Source: Platycnemis pennipes (taxonomy: Eukaryota > Arthropoda > Insecta > Odonata > Platycnemididae). Taken from it: a stretch of DNA of 64,000 bases. Below the pieces are notes generated by a model that ran no database searches, was not told the origin of the DNA, and saw nothing but the letters and a program-made list of their open reading frames with translations. The position numbers were made by a program, and so were the translations under genes. Position 1 is the first letter of the stretch. The number at the start of each line of letters is the position of its first letter. Positions 11,225-22,747 of this stretch are shown in pieces. The stretch covers positions 81,700,645-81,764,644 of the forward strand of contig OW121853.1 in NCBI GenBank assembly GCA_933228895.1. Direction: 5' to 3'.

Positions 11225-11858
11225 GTTCGTTTTGGTGGACTTGAGTTATTTTTTTGTGGTATCTTGATGTTTACGTCTCCTCTGAATGTTTCACTGTTCT
11301 CTGCCACCATTAAGATCTATTTGTAAAGGCATTGTTGGGGTTGAATATTTTGAAGGATGAGTCTAGGTTAATAATAAAAACATTTATTGTTCCAACTCAG
11401 TGGTACTAAAGTTTAACTGCCAATCAACAGAAAGGTACATACATTTTTTGAATTTAGAGAGGTGATTAGCAACAGCTTTCCTGGGAAGGGGTGAGGGGGA
11501 GTATGTTTCAAACATCATAATTATCTCAAATAGGTAACCTAGGAGTCACTTTTTACAATCATGAATAGTTTGCAAATTTGGTTAGTTTAAATTGCTTATA
11601 TGTAACTATCTCACACATTGTTTTCATTACCTCTTATAATTAATTTCACAAATTCACATAAATTTGAGTTTGTTACTTCGGTAGGGTTTGTAAGTACAAG
11701 GCATGTCCGGAAAGTAAGTATCGTTTTATTCTACTACCACCGCAACGCCGTTGTCGCAGTTCCGCGCATGCATACTCATCTCTATGGTTCATTGTCTTTC
11801 GACTGACGCCATTACAGCCGGATTGTGTTGTGTTTACATTTGTTAGTGATCGTTTAAA

Positions 11859-12131
11859 ATGTTTAAAACAATAGCTGATCCCACCGACTGTGATGTGCAT
11901 TCTATAATATGGTTTTGAACGCAAAGAATGTTAAGCCAGCTGAAATTCATTGTCAACTTGGAGAGATTTATGGTAAAAGTGTATTGACTAATGTGATGGT
12001 GAGAAAGTGGGTTAGAAAATTCAATGAAGGACGAACCGGTGTTCACGACAAAGCACGGAGAGGGCGGCCTTCTGTCATCAATGATGGTTTGTTTGAAAAA
12101 GTGAATGAGAAAATTCATGAAACAGACGGAA
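11859..12131 (+). pseudogene. Mariner transposase, N-terminal half
   Basis: Translation begins at ATG 11859 (MFKTIADPTDCDVHSIIW), shifts frame near 11915 and continues FLNAKNVKPAEIHCQLGEIY, then MVRKWVRKFNEGRTGVHDKA and GRPSVINDGLFEKVNEKIHE. This is the paired helix-turn-helix DNA-binding region of a SETMAR-like mariner transposase. The match stops near 12131, where hAT sequence begins. Confidence 0.88.
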
Positions 12132-12576
12132 TACAGGAATTGGTATCAATATTCAAAATTTCTTTGTAATTATTAATGATATCTTCAGCTTCAGTCAAGT
12201 TCAACTGTGTAAAGGCATCCACTGCCTTTGCCAGGGAACGGACTCAAACCTGTGCTGAAAATGTGAAACAACGTTATCCAAAACCATGTTGTACACATTG
12301 ATTTTCCAGTAATCTTGAATGTTGGGGTTGGTGTCAGATGGTAGGTCGGTCAGCCGGCTTTTTCCTACAGTAGTTTCAACATGTTAATCACTCATTTTTG
12401 CGGGCGGCTGCTACCTTCTTTTCTTGGAGACAGACACAGGCTCTAGCAGAATGTAGTTGTTGTTCACATATTCTACTATCTTGGCCCATAAACCATCAAA
12501 ATATTTCTGCTCTCTGTGACAGTAGTTTGAATGCTGGCAATAACTGAACTTGCTCTCCTTAGCATCGCATCTGGGC

Positions 12577-13622
12577 TAGGGATGGGCAAAAAATACCGGT
12601 ATTTGGTAGTACTGGGTACTATTTTTTTTTTGACTCCGGTAGTACCGGCCAGTATTTAAAAGCGGTACTATTGAAGGTACCAGTACTAGAAATACCGGTA
12701 CTTGGACAGCGCTGCCATCTTATGTTTTATCAATCAGCTAACTACTAAAACAATTGAGTGTTGATAATATTCCAAGCGAAGTGATGTTAATGAACAGCAC
12801 TATTAACAACAATGGCATAAATAACAGATTAACAGTATTCATGAAGAATTGACTAAATGATTATGATTTTTTCTATATGAATATAATATTCCATGCCCAC
12901 TTTGAAGTATCAGTCAGAAATAAAAACATTTGAATTTTATATAACTTGCACAGTAATTTTACGAGAATTGGAGCCAAAATTCTGATATTAAAAAAGTTCA
13001 AAAGTGAGAATTGATACGTGTTTTGATTTAAACCCAAGGTATGAAGAATACAATATACATGCTAATGAAGAATAAAATATGAATGAATGAATCATTGTTT
13101 ATTTGTTAACTCCTTATTGAATTGCATAATTTTATAAAGGCCGGTATATTATTGCCATTGGTTTATTATTTCACATCGTGTTCCATAAATAGTAGTTTCC
13201 TAGCGAATCGGACTCACTATGTTCACCACTTCGCACATAAAATAGACCCAGGAAAACACCAAAAATTAAAATGTATCTACCGAAATTGTTTGTATGATGT
13301 TGCCTTTGACACGACGTGGCTATCACCCTTCTCACTATTAGATAATCGAGCCTCCGATATATTTTTCCGATGAATTTCCGTAAAAAATGCCTGTGGATGA
13401 CTTTTTCAGTGTACTCTTTCTGCCTGGTATTTTAATATGCCGAAATACCGGATAATTAGGGTAAGACGAACGTTAATTTTCAATTTCTTAACATATTTGA
13501 TCAATCACGAAAGTACCAGTATACTGGTATTTTTTCACCGGTACTACTGGGGGAATACTATTACTGCTTTTTGATACTCATCGCTAAAATGCCGGTACTT
13601 TTTCAAGTACCGCCCATACCTA
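12577..13622. mobile_element. hAT-type non-autonomous element (MITE) with perfect 8-bp target duplication
   Basis: The ends TAGGGATGGGC (12577) and GCCCATACCTA (ending 13622) are inverted. Both sides carry the identical 8-bp ATCTGGGC (12569-12576 and 13623-13630), the hAT hallmark. Near both ends are repeated ACCGGTA/TACCGG words, typical hAT subterminal transposase-binding repeats. Length is 1046 bp with no transposase. It is inserted inside the DUF4371 hAT gene; with it removed, the hAT protein match continues. Confidence 0.92.
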
Positions 13623-14329
13623 ATCTGGGCCTTGCAAATACTTACTCAGCATGTTGGTCACCGATGAAACTGAATGGATTATGAAAATATTAACAACGAA
13701 TTCAGGTTGTGTGATAGATCTCAACAAACCGATGACCTCCACCATACCCCCATTTCATGCAGTGCTGATTTCTTCCTCAAGGGCTTCTTTGATTGCGTTG
13801 AACTTATTTATTACAACGTTACAATTTGTGTGACAGCAGCACCATCTTGTACTACTTAAGCTCCTCATTTCTTTCCCACCCTTAACCCATTCAATGCGGA
13901 TGACTGCCCTGGCAGTCATCCGCTCCCAGCCACCGGCGCGGATGACAGCCAGGGCTGTCATGCCCTTGGGATCCTTTTGAATGGTTATAACGGATCTACG
14001 CGTGGCCGTTTCGGGGTGCTTTCTTTTCTCCGCTCTGCAGTTGGGTTCTGGCCGTCCTGTAGTGTGCTTCGTTTCTGGTTTCACCGAATTTTAGCTTTTC
14101 TGCAGTTTTTTGCGTTTTTACGATTTTTTTGAGTTTTTGCTACTTTTTTGCTGTAGTTACAGTGTGATATTTTCCGATGTACGTTGTTTTTTTGTGTGTT
14201 ACTAGTGACTTCTAAACTACTACTGGCATTCGAGTTTTATCAATTGATTTTCAGTGTAGCATTTTATTCTTCGTCAGTATTTTGGTGTTTAACGATGAGG
14301 TTAATGTCGGGAGACAGAGAGGAATGCGG

Positions 14330-15470
14330 AGTGCATATTGTTGAATTACCAATCTCTTAGAGGGAGGATAACGTACTGGAAGCCATTGGATAGGGAGGAG
14401 TTTAATGTTTGGTTGGGCCTGCTCTTCCACATGGGGACAATCAGAACAAACCGGATGTCCGATTATTGAAAAACATCGATATTTTTCAATTTTAAATATT
14501 CCGGGATTCGATGCCGAGGGATCGTTTCCTAGGGGTATTGCAAGCACTGCACTTTGCTAAAAATCCTGATGAGAATGATCCTGCTCCCAGAGATCGTGTA
14601 TATAAAATAAGATCCCTTCTACATCTACATCTACATAATACCCTGCAAGCCACCATATAGGTGTGTGGCAGGGGACTAAACTATACTTCTAAACTGCTTC
14701 CAGGAGGCGATGGAGGAAGGGAATTGTGCATCGACGAGTCGATGCTACTCTGGAGAGGCCGCTTGCTTTTTCGCCAATACCTTCAGGGTAAAAAACACAA
14801 GCATGGCATAAAAATGTATATGCTTTGTGAACCTGCAGGGTTAGTCCACCGCTTGATTATTTACGCGAGCTCCGGAGATGATAAGTGGGGTGGACGAGGA
14901 CATGGAGATCAAGTTGTGCATAAACGTTTAGAGAACTTTTAGCGTAATGGAAACAGTGTTTATCTGAACAATTATTATAACAATGTACGTTTAACTAGGG
15001 ATCTGCTTTCAAGTGAAACGTACTGCACAGGAACCCTGCGAGCGAACAGGAAAGAAAATGTAAAAGGGGCTTTCGGCCGAAAATTGCCAAAGGGAGAGGT
15101 CATTACTCGCTGGAATAAGTATGGAATTTGCGTCTTTCGATGGAAAGACAAGACAGACATTGCCATGATTTTCTTTATTTAGAAGCAACTTTGTACCAAA
15201 TTCACGACCAGGCAGAGGAGAAGCCGTAGCTACTTAGAATAAGTTTAGGGGAGGGGGAGGGGGTGGATCATTGCGACCAGCTGTTGTCGTACTACACCTG
15301 TGAGCACAAAACGCTCAGGTGGTATAAGAAGGTAGGAATCCACATATTTCAGATTATGCTGGTGAACAGCTATATGCTTTATAACAAATATAGCGGGAAT
15401 AAAAAGAGCCTTTATGCTTTTAGGTTTGAGTTAATTGAGTCCTTACTTTCCAGTAGGACAAAGGCTTTGA
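14330..15470 (+). pseudogene. piggyBac transposase (DDE_Tnp_1_7), broken
   Basis: Pieces in order: REEFNVWLGLLFHMGTIRTN (14395), LCIDESMLLWRGRLLFRQYL (14722; first catalytic Asp), HKHGIKMYMLCEPAGLVHR, then VYLNNYYNNVRLTRDLLSSE (14955-15010) and YCTGTLRANRKENVKGAFG. The C-terminal VDHCDQLLSYYTCEHKTLRW (15263; third Asp) and GIHIFQIMLVNSYMLYNKYSG follow. The second catalytic Asp (normally LDNYY) reads Asn here, so the enzyme would be dead even without its frameshifts and stops. A 64-bp insertion at 14622-14685 also breaks it. No cysteine-rich C-terminal domain was recognised. Confidence 0.9.
14622..14685 (+). repeat. Short (ACATCT)n-headed insertion with 6-bp target duplication
   Basis: It starts CATCTACATCTACATAATACC and contains a GCAAGCCACC...GGTGTGTGGCAG inverted pair. 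The flanks both read CTTCTA (14616-14621 and 14686-14691). It sits inside the piggyBac transposase frame. Its look (ATCTAC microsatellite head, TGTGTGGCAG core) suggests a small dispersed repeat family; I saw no other copy in this window. Confidence 0.65.
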
Positions 15471-17613
15471 TTGCTTTTCCGCAACCAAAAAGGGGTCTCG
15501 CCCACTTTCCCGCTATGACAGCTGTTGGGGAGAAAGGGAAAAATAGCAGGAGAGATGCAGAGTATGTAACACTAAGGGAGTACGGAAATCTGTGGTGTAC
15601 ATTTGTCCTAACTCTGAGGGCGAGCCGTGACTTGCACCCTTGCTTACAGGAATTTCATACAAATATTTTAGTTTTCGTGAAAATCTATTCTCGTAGGATT
15701 TTTGTTTGCATAATTGTGGATTCCAATATAATAAATTTTATAAGGTATTAAGTTTAGATTCATTCTTTAGTCTTTAAATATGGTGTTTTCGTTATTATAA
15801 TATTTAATAATTCATGATTTTCAAGGTTTTCCGTAAAGACATTTTTCCTGTAGCAAATATTGTAATTCATTTAATTATTGGTGACATCTCTTTTATCATT
15901 GCTGTTATAGACTTATTTTTCAGAATATATTTTTTATTTTTTTATTGTGTACCATTGCATTATTCAAAACTGCTGTTTGAATGAGTGTGTAAATGTATGT
16001 ATACATACATTTGTGAGATCTTATGTTTGGAAGAATACTGTACTGCATCGAGCATTTTTGCATACTATGATAAAATACAGTTTATCCAATGCACATCGGA
16101 TTGATTTATTATTATTGTAAGTAATGCAATTATTTATCCAATGTTTAAAATCACTAGTAAGTCAAAGTAGCTCCCTGAGTTCGTTACAGTTCCGTATTTC
16201 TGAAGTGTATACGCGAGCTTAAAATTCAGAGAACTGGGTGTTCTAAATGGGTAAAAAAAGGAAGTGAACAATGAAATTGAGGAAAAGAGATAGAAGGAAC
16301 AGAAATTTGGATGGTCAGGGGTTAGAAAAGGAACCACTAGAGGAGAGGAAAGAAAGTGGTGGCTTGGCAGGGGTTGGGGAAAAGGAAGCGACAAGTGAAA
16401 CCCGAAGGGGGGAGAGGCAGGGGATAGGACAACAGAAAGGGTACAATAGACCGAGGCACTCAGCGGCTCATAAACATTTTTCCGAGGACGGGTTTTTCCA
16501 AGGATACTAATAGAATCAGTGGAGTTTTCATAGAGACAATTGCAGAATGTCTGCCATGACGAATTCTCAGGCATGCTACGAGCGGGCAACACCCAGCGGA
16601 CGAGTGATATCATGGGATTCCAAAATAATTTGGCGTGATCGCTAATTATATTATGGTGAATTCGAACCGAAGAGTATATGCAGTTAGGCTAGCGCGTATA
16701 ACTATAGTGATAGTGCTGCTGCCTGAGCTACGATCAATATAATTTTATAGTTGTTAGTGGCTTTCATGGAGGCAAAATCTTTGAAGCGCCTAGAGATATG
16801 GGGTTTTTTCTTGTACATTAGGGAAGGAAAATTTAAGGAGTACAAGGAGAAGGAAAATTTAAAACACTACTGAGTAAAATGTATTTAACCATTACGAATA
16901 GAGAACACATTTTATCTTCATATAACTCAACTCAAAGCCGAAATATTTACAGCAAAAAAATGCGATCAAGATAAGTGCAAATTACATGCATTCTTACAGA
17001 ACAAAAATTAAATTTAAAATATAAGCTGACAAATACCTGTGTGAAAACTTCTTTGCTTAGAAAAACGCAACCATTAACCTCTTATTGAACTTAACCAAGA
17101 GAGTAATTTTAAGTTTTTCTCTAAAATTTCGCAAAAGAAACGAATCACCGCATCAGTTGTGCGGGTTGCATAAGTCAGGAAACTTCACCAGGCGCGGATG
17201 ACATTCCTGAATGTCATAAAAAAATTTTTTTAAAAAGAGATGAAAAAAGGCAAGTACACGTTATTTATATGTATGTTATGCTTAAATTAGGCAAACTAAA
17301 TAGTATAAGGCAAAAAAACATATTCCGACTCCGGCAAAGGTACCATCATATGGTGCCGCATTGAAAGGGTTAATGGCTAGCTTCTTTTGAATCTCTGCTA
17401 AGATGGCATGATTACCAGGTTGTGAATAGTGCATATGGAGGGCTTCAAGAGTATTGAAGAAAATATAAGCTGACTGAATATCGTTGCAGGAATAGACAAC
17501 TGCCAAATTTAGGTACTTTGTGAGCTAAGCATTGGATATAAATTGCCTGTGGGTGTAACTCTTTCATTGTCACCAGGAGACCTGCGTTCTTTCCTACGCT
17601 GGAAATCCTACCC

Positions 17614-17653
17614 TTGGACAATCATACGCTGGCACCATCGTATGATTGTCCAA
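17614..17653. repeat. Perfect 15-bp inverted repeat inside the hAT coding region
   Basis: TTGGACAATCATACG (17614-17628) and its exact complement CGTATGATTGTCCAA (17639-17653) are separated by 10 bases. The right arm encodes the IGQSYDG motif of DUF4371 on the minus strand; the left arm replaces the residues that should follow, so it looks like a local templated inverted duplication. Confidence 0.8.
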
Positions 17654-18836
17654 TCATTGGTATATCGTCCAAGCTGTATTTAGTTAAAAAATCTTGAATC
17701 ATTTGGCTTAGTGACTCGGAATCCCTTGCTGTGGAACAATTTAAGAAACCCAGAAACCTTTCAATGGGCTCCAATCCTCTTACGTACCTACCTCAAAACT
17801 ACTGACAACTCTTCTTCTTTGTAACATTTGGCTTCATCAACTATCAATGAATAAAACCCACACTCCCACACTTCCTTTACAATTTCTTGAAGAGTTAGAC
17901 TGGCTGCAACTTCTATTATTTCGTTCTGAACTGTTGGGCTGCGGTAGTTCAGGCACAGCTCAAAATGATTTGCAAAAAAGTCGTCATACTTCAGATAAAG
18001 CTTACACAATTCAACAAAGTTTCCCCTATTCTGAGATTCAGAGCTCTCATCATGTCCTCTCAGTGGCATGCCTTGACAACTGATATAGGAAATGATGTCA
18101 GCTACTTTTGTCGAGCAACATTTTTTCTCTTCAATCTCTTCTTTACTCTGATTTACGACTCTCTCTTGTACAGTACCAGATGCGTTAGCCATTTAGTACC
18201 CCAGATACTTTTGATCACAATCCGAATGAGATCCTGATTTTTCATGTTTTTCGATTGCATCTTTTAATTTTTTCCATTTGCTAAACCCTTAATAAACTTT
18301 TTGTTTTGGTCTCACACAACCCCAGTAAAGAAAAGTCTACACACAAAGCAGTATGCAGTATGACTTTTCTTCAATCAAAGATCGATCAAAAGTATCTTTT
18401 TCCACACTGTACTCCAACCACTGATGTTTTTCATAGTAAGCGTTGGAAAATGATCGGTTTCTGTCACCAAATAGTGTTTTCGGGAAATTAATTTTCAGTT
18501 GTTTCGGTCCAGTTTCCAAAGTACCTAGATCTGTCGGTTCAGATCCTCTTTCCTCGGTTACTTCCATTTTTTCATTGGTGGGTTTCGTTGAAGTTTCAAA
18601 CATTGACGGTGTAGAGGAGGGGAATGTGCGGTCGTCTTTGGGAGGATCATCAATTTCGCGTTGATCATTTCTTGGAGGCGGAGAGAGTTTTCTTGAAAAA
18701 TGATCGAATATCTGAAACTTTCTTCATCTTGAACCTAAAGAAAAACAAAATAGAAGGGAAAAACCACAAGATTGCACGAAACTTAATCAACTGTACAACA
18801 CTAAGTGCTTTCCACATTTAGTTGACAGTTTGGGCT

Positions 18837-18873
18837 CTTATGGAGATTCGTTTCCCATGTTAATCTCCATAAG
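18837..18873. repeat. Perfect 12-bp inverted repeat
   Basis: CTTATGGAGATT (18837-18848) and AATCTCCATAAG (18862-18873) with a 13-base loop, upstream of the hAT coding region. No role assigned. Confidence 0.75.
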
Positions 18874-18879
18874 GGCGGA

Positions 18880-21800
18880 GGTGCGCTGTTGTCAAATGCG
18901 GCATAAAAATTTATTTTGCACTATGCACTGTATAAAAATGTGCCATAATGCATAAAGAGACGTTTCATTTAGTGGTGTCAATAGTTTTTCGATAGAGTTT
19001 ATAAAAAAGTTTATAAAAAATATTTCCTTAAACTCCCCCTAGAAACGTGGTTCTTTTTCACTTTATTTTCTTTACTCGATTGTTGACAAACTATTCCTCA
19101 TGCTGGATTAAAAGTTTTACGTAAAGGTTCCTCATACTATTTTCTTCGTAACAGTGCACATGTTGTTTGTGTTTAATTGAGCTAAAATGTTGTTATACTG
19201 ATGTAAATTCTTAAGGACAAAAAATTGAATCTTCGTAAGGTAAAAAGTAGTCGCCTGCTAACTTACAAATGTGAAGAAAAGTATGAATTTGTTTTTGGTG
19301 AAAAAATCATTTCTTTATCTCAATCATGAAGGGAGTTACAACGTTTTGATCTTAAGAAAAATTATTACGGCACCATCAAGGCGCGATGTTTGCTCAGTCT
19401 GCAAGTGAAGACAGGAGGCAATTAGCAATGGCAGCATCATATATCATATTTGAGGTGTTTTGTGACTTGACTAAATTGCTTCGAGAGGGAGGTAAGGGGG
19501 CTATTCAATGAGCGTGAAAGGTGGGGAGGGGAGGAGGGCTCTTCTTACTGTCTCACGAAGGGGAGTATGGGAATTGAAGATGATCTTGTGTAAGATTATG
19601 TTTACTCATGACATCATACTTGTATTACTATTTAAATAATAATCGTGTAATTAGAACTGCAAGAATGTATTTACTACCAGCTAGTGTGCTCCCGCTACCT
19701 CTTGACCGGAGTCTCGGAAGTTAAAAGAAAGAGAGGTAAAATTTTCAGAACAACATAGCCTCGGATTCCTTGTGATGAGCAAAATACATTGTGATCATGA
19801 ATTTTAACACAATCAGACAAATATTGCAACATGGATATACAAAAGGGATTATATGTCTGATTCACAACTAAATAACTCTAAGATTCACCACTGAATGCTC
19901 CATGAATTACTACGACTTACGGCTATGGAGCTTATTCCATGCATGTCAGCGACGGACATTAGTTTTACACGGTGAAATAAAGGGTGGGAAAGACTGGCCG
20001 ATAAACGTAATGGTAGAAAATTAACGAGAAAAATCCTATCCCAGTTTCTCCCTGACTGATATGAGGATTCCCTGATTTTTCCAGAAATTCAAAATGCCCT
20101 GACAATTCCAGGTTTTCCCAGACGATCTCCGCCCTGAGTTAAGTGCACTTCGAATGAGAAATAAGCACGCAGCCACGCAGCGGTCAGCTATTATTAGCAT
20201 TGCGAGATGGGAGGTGTAGTTGCACAGATTGGTCACCGTGGTGGCACGTCGTTACATTAAAAGCGTAAAGCGAGGAAAATTACGTGAATGCACATTTCCA
20301 CAATGATACACGAAGAACAAAGAACTAGCTTTCGAAACGGCAATGACATGCAGATAATACGGAAGGCAATAAGATAATTGGAAGCGAACAAAACCATAGC
20401 CGTGTCAATCCCACTGATTGAAAACAAGAAATAAAGAATGAAATGCTCACATGATCCCGATTCCCTGTCACTAGACACTGGTGTCATTTCATTTGGAAAC
20501 ACCTTTTCACTCCACGCGTTATCACATAATCCGCAAGATGCACCAGTTTGCTGTCACTGGGAATGCCATGGGAACCACCTTTTTAACACCACACTCACCA
20601 CAGCATTATACTCGGCAATGAAGAAAACAGTGGTTGAAGAAAAAACTGGCCTACTGGCACCAGCACTCCAGCACAGTGTGACGTACAACGCGCGGCTTGT
20701 CTGTCAATGTAAACAAACAACAATCCTGTCAATACCTGTTAAGGTAGGGGAGCCGGCGCGGTGGGTGGAAGGGTGAGGTGAGGAGGCAAGGGAGGAAGAA
20801 ACAGCCAGGCAAGCGTGCTGCCAGGCAGAAACTAGAGGTCCTACGTAGGGTAATATAGTACCTCTGCAGAGACGCAAGAGCACCACAGCTACACCGCTGG
20901 AGCCAGACGAAGTAGACAAACAAAGCAGCAGTGCCTGTCCGCATCGCACATTTTCAAACTTCGCAGTGCTTCCCCGGCTGCTTCAGTGTAAATTGTAGCT
21001 TACCTTTGGCGAAATATAGAACCTGCTCCAAAATATAGACCGATTTGGGCCAAAATTTGAAACATCGGCCAATATAGACCATAAAAATATCGACATTCTA
21101 TATTCTCTATATACCAAATGGGATGCCTGGTTTCCCATGATCTTAAAATCCAATTTCCTACACAGGATTTAAATATTTTGGTTTTCACTAGAATGCCACA
21201 ATCACTCACTGGAAATCTTTCTAATAATACATTCGCTGAATCCGAATTTTTCTTGACAAATGTATTCAAATCAATACACACTAAGATTTCATGCTAAAAT
21301 AGCAAGAGCAAATGTAATAACTATCCCTGCAAACACCTAGCTAATAAAATAAACAAATCATGATGGACGATAGGTTCACTCCGAAACATATATCGTTACA
21401 ATATTAGAATACACCTGGCCACCATTATGTATAAATACACGAGTCCAATATAATTAAACCTTTAAAGGTGTGAGGTTTTACTTCACATCAATTCATCAAC
21501 ACCACCTCATATTTATCGTACTATATACACCTCTGTCGCTCCTTGTCATCATATAAATTTGCTTTCACCACGTCCATCTTGTATTTTTAACCTTCTTTAC
21601 TAACTTGTGTTCACATGAGTCACAAATTCAGGTAACCTGCGCAAAACATAGTAACTCAATGACGGTAAAATCAGTTTACCAGTTTTTCTCCAACCTGCTT
21701 TCATACAACGAACTTGATACTCAAGTTACTAGCATATACGGGTTACTAGCTTTCTAACCTAGTTGTGTGAATGGGGCCAAAGGGACCACACCGCCGTGCT

Positions 21801-21931
21801 GTGGCTTGGCTGTAGGCACGCTGTGTGAAGCGTGGCCACCACAATTTTGATTTGTCAAATTTTTCTGGGGGGGTCATGAGCATTCTGGGGAGGGCCGGGC
21901 CCCCCCAGCAATCCCCCTAGCTACGCCCATG
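18880..21931. other. 5' non-coding region of the hAT, with anonymous repeats
   Basis: No domain-bearing ORF. Around 20035-20130 the minus strand has repeated words of the TTCCCTGA/ATTCCAGG/TTTTCC type that I associate with a dispersed animal repeat, so a further insertion is possible. The last ~100 bases (21840-21931) are C/G-run rich and lead into the hAT end. Confidence 0.4.
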
Positions 21932-21934
21932 CTT

Positions 21935-22649
21935 ATTGCAAACTGTGTTCCCGTTGGGTTCCGAAAATGCTTACAGATTACCACAAAATGAAGTGACTTG
22001 GAAGTGCTTTGACATTTCTTACCTGATACAGTTTTGAGGGAGATGACTTCTTAAACAGTATTGTGACCGGTGATGAAACTTGGATTTGTCATGTCACTCC
22101 GGAATCAAAACAACAGTCGATGGAGTGGAGGCACTCACGATCCCCCAGAAAAAAAAATTCAAAACAACGTTGTCAGCAAAAAAAATTATGTGCACTGGTT
22201 CTGGGACAGAAAGGGCATTCTCCTTGTTGAGTTCCTTCCCAAAGGTGAAACCATCAATGGGGTACGATACTATGAAAAATTGAGAAAACTTAGGCGTGCA
22301 ATTCAAAACAAAAGGCGTGGAATGCTCAGTCAAGGCATTGTGTTGCTTCATGACAACGCACGACCCTATTCCGCTGGTGTCACTCGAGACCTTATTCAGC
22401 AATTCGGTTGGAAGCAGTTCGATCACCCGCCATATAGCCCCGATCTCGCACCTTCTGACTATCATTTATTCCTGATTTTTTAAGCGTAATTTTGGAGGAA
22501 GGAGCTTTTACAGCGATTACAACGCAAAGAACAGTGTCCAGCAATGGCTGTCTTCCCTGGCAACATCTTTCTATGAAGAGGGCATAGAAAAGTTAGTTTC
22601 CTGTTATGACAAATGTCTAAATAATGGTGGCTACTATGTAGAGAAATAG
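21935..22649 (+). pseudogene. Mariner transposase, catalytic half
   Basis: It resumes immediately after the hAT end with KLCSRWVPKMLTDYHKMK, then FEGDDFLNSIVTGDETWICH (first catalytic D in GDETW) and, after frameshifts, LLVEFLPKGETINGV, VLLHDNARPYSAG (second D) and HPPYSPDLAPSDYHLF (third D of the mariner DD34D set). It ends YVEK-stop at 22649. About 45 codons between the two halves are missing, in addition to two in-frame stops and several frameshifts. Confidence 0.9.
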
Positions 22650-22747
22650 TGTCTGATATGCTCTTTCATGTAAAAATAAATCTTGCCTTGAAAAAAATGT
22701 TTTTGATTTTTTTTCCCAAACGGTACTTACTTCCCAGACAAGCCTCA

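Larger units (their letters stand above)
13886..17369 (+). mobile_element. piggyBac transposon inserted at TTAA, decayed coding
   Basis: TTAA flanks both sides (13882-13885 and 17370-17373). The ends are CCCATTCAATGCGG (13886) and CCGCATTGAAAGGG (ending 17369), of piggyBac form. Subterminal palindromes GCGGATGACTGCC...GGCAGTCATCCGC (13896-13923) and similar ones at 13936-13960 and 17195-17215 repeat a GCGGATGAC word. Removing the element and one TTAA restores an uninterrupted hAT reading frame (…QKKLAIKGGKEMRSL…). Length is 3484 bp. The sequence from about 15770 to 17180 is non-coding. Confidence 0.93.
12140..18603 (-). pseudogene. hAT transposase (TTF-type Zn finger, DUF4371), broken
   Basis: Related to the ZMYM/ZBED-like DUF4371 hAT transposases. 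From ATG 18603: an acidic leader, then a TTF zinc-finger region with KINFPKTLFGDRNRSFSNAY and a CETKTKS segment near 18310. DUF4371 follows: GMPLRGHDESSESQNRGNFV, HFELCLNYRSPTVQNEIIEV and YSLIVDEAKCYKEEELSVVL (18192-17788). Next come RFLGFLNCSTARDSESLS and IPMIGQSYDGAS (17760-17640), and LEALHMHYSQPGNHAILAEI (17506-17380). The frame then crosses the piggyBac at TTAA and resumes with MRSLSSTRWC, FNAIKEALEEEIS, and further pieces to 12140. Multiple stops and frameshifts are present. Confidence 0.88.
12132..21931 (-). mobile_element. hAT transposon (TTF zinc finger/DUF4371 type), 3' truncated and interrupted
   Basis: The minus-strand 5' end is at 21931, reading CATGGGCGTAGCTAGGGGG, a variant of the hAT CAGTGGCGTAGCTAGG end. 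It lies exactly where the mariner reading resumes. The transposase runs from 18603 down to about 12140. The element's 3' end and the C-terminal hAT dimerisation domain are missing at the 12132 junction, and part of the mariner was lost with them. A hAT MITE and a piggyBac are inserted in it. The 3.3 kb between 18603 and 21931 has no recognisable coding. Confidence 0.8.
11697..22747 (+). mobile_element. Mariner element, split by a nested hAT/piggyBac stack
   Basis: The left end, after TA at 11695-11696, reads CAAGGCATGTCCGGAAAGTA. The right end reads TACTTCCCAGACAAGCCTCA and finishes at 22747, followed by TA at 22748-22749. The inverted ends share the (T/G)TCYGGRAAGTAAGTAYCG core of mariner/irritans-type repeats. 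The outer mariner sequence totals only about 1.25 kb (11697-12131 plus 21932-22747), close to a normal 1.3-kb mariner; everything between is later insertion. It lies wholly inside the 11225-23295 intron. Confidence 0.88.

Noticed and set aside
16134..16613. 159-codon minus-strand open frame
   Set aside because: It lies in the non-coding 3' part of the piggyBac, is Ser/Pro/Phe-rich from a purine-rich tract, and has no domain.
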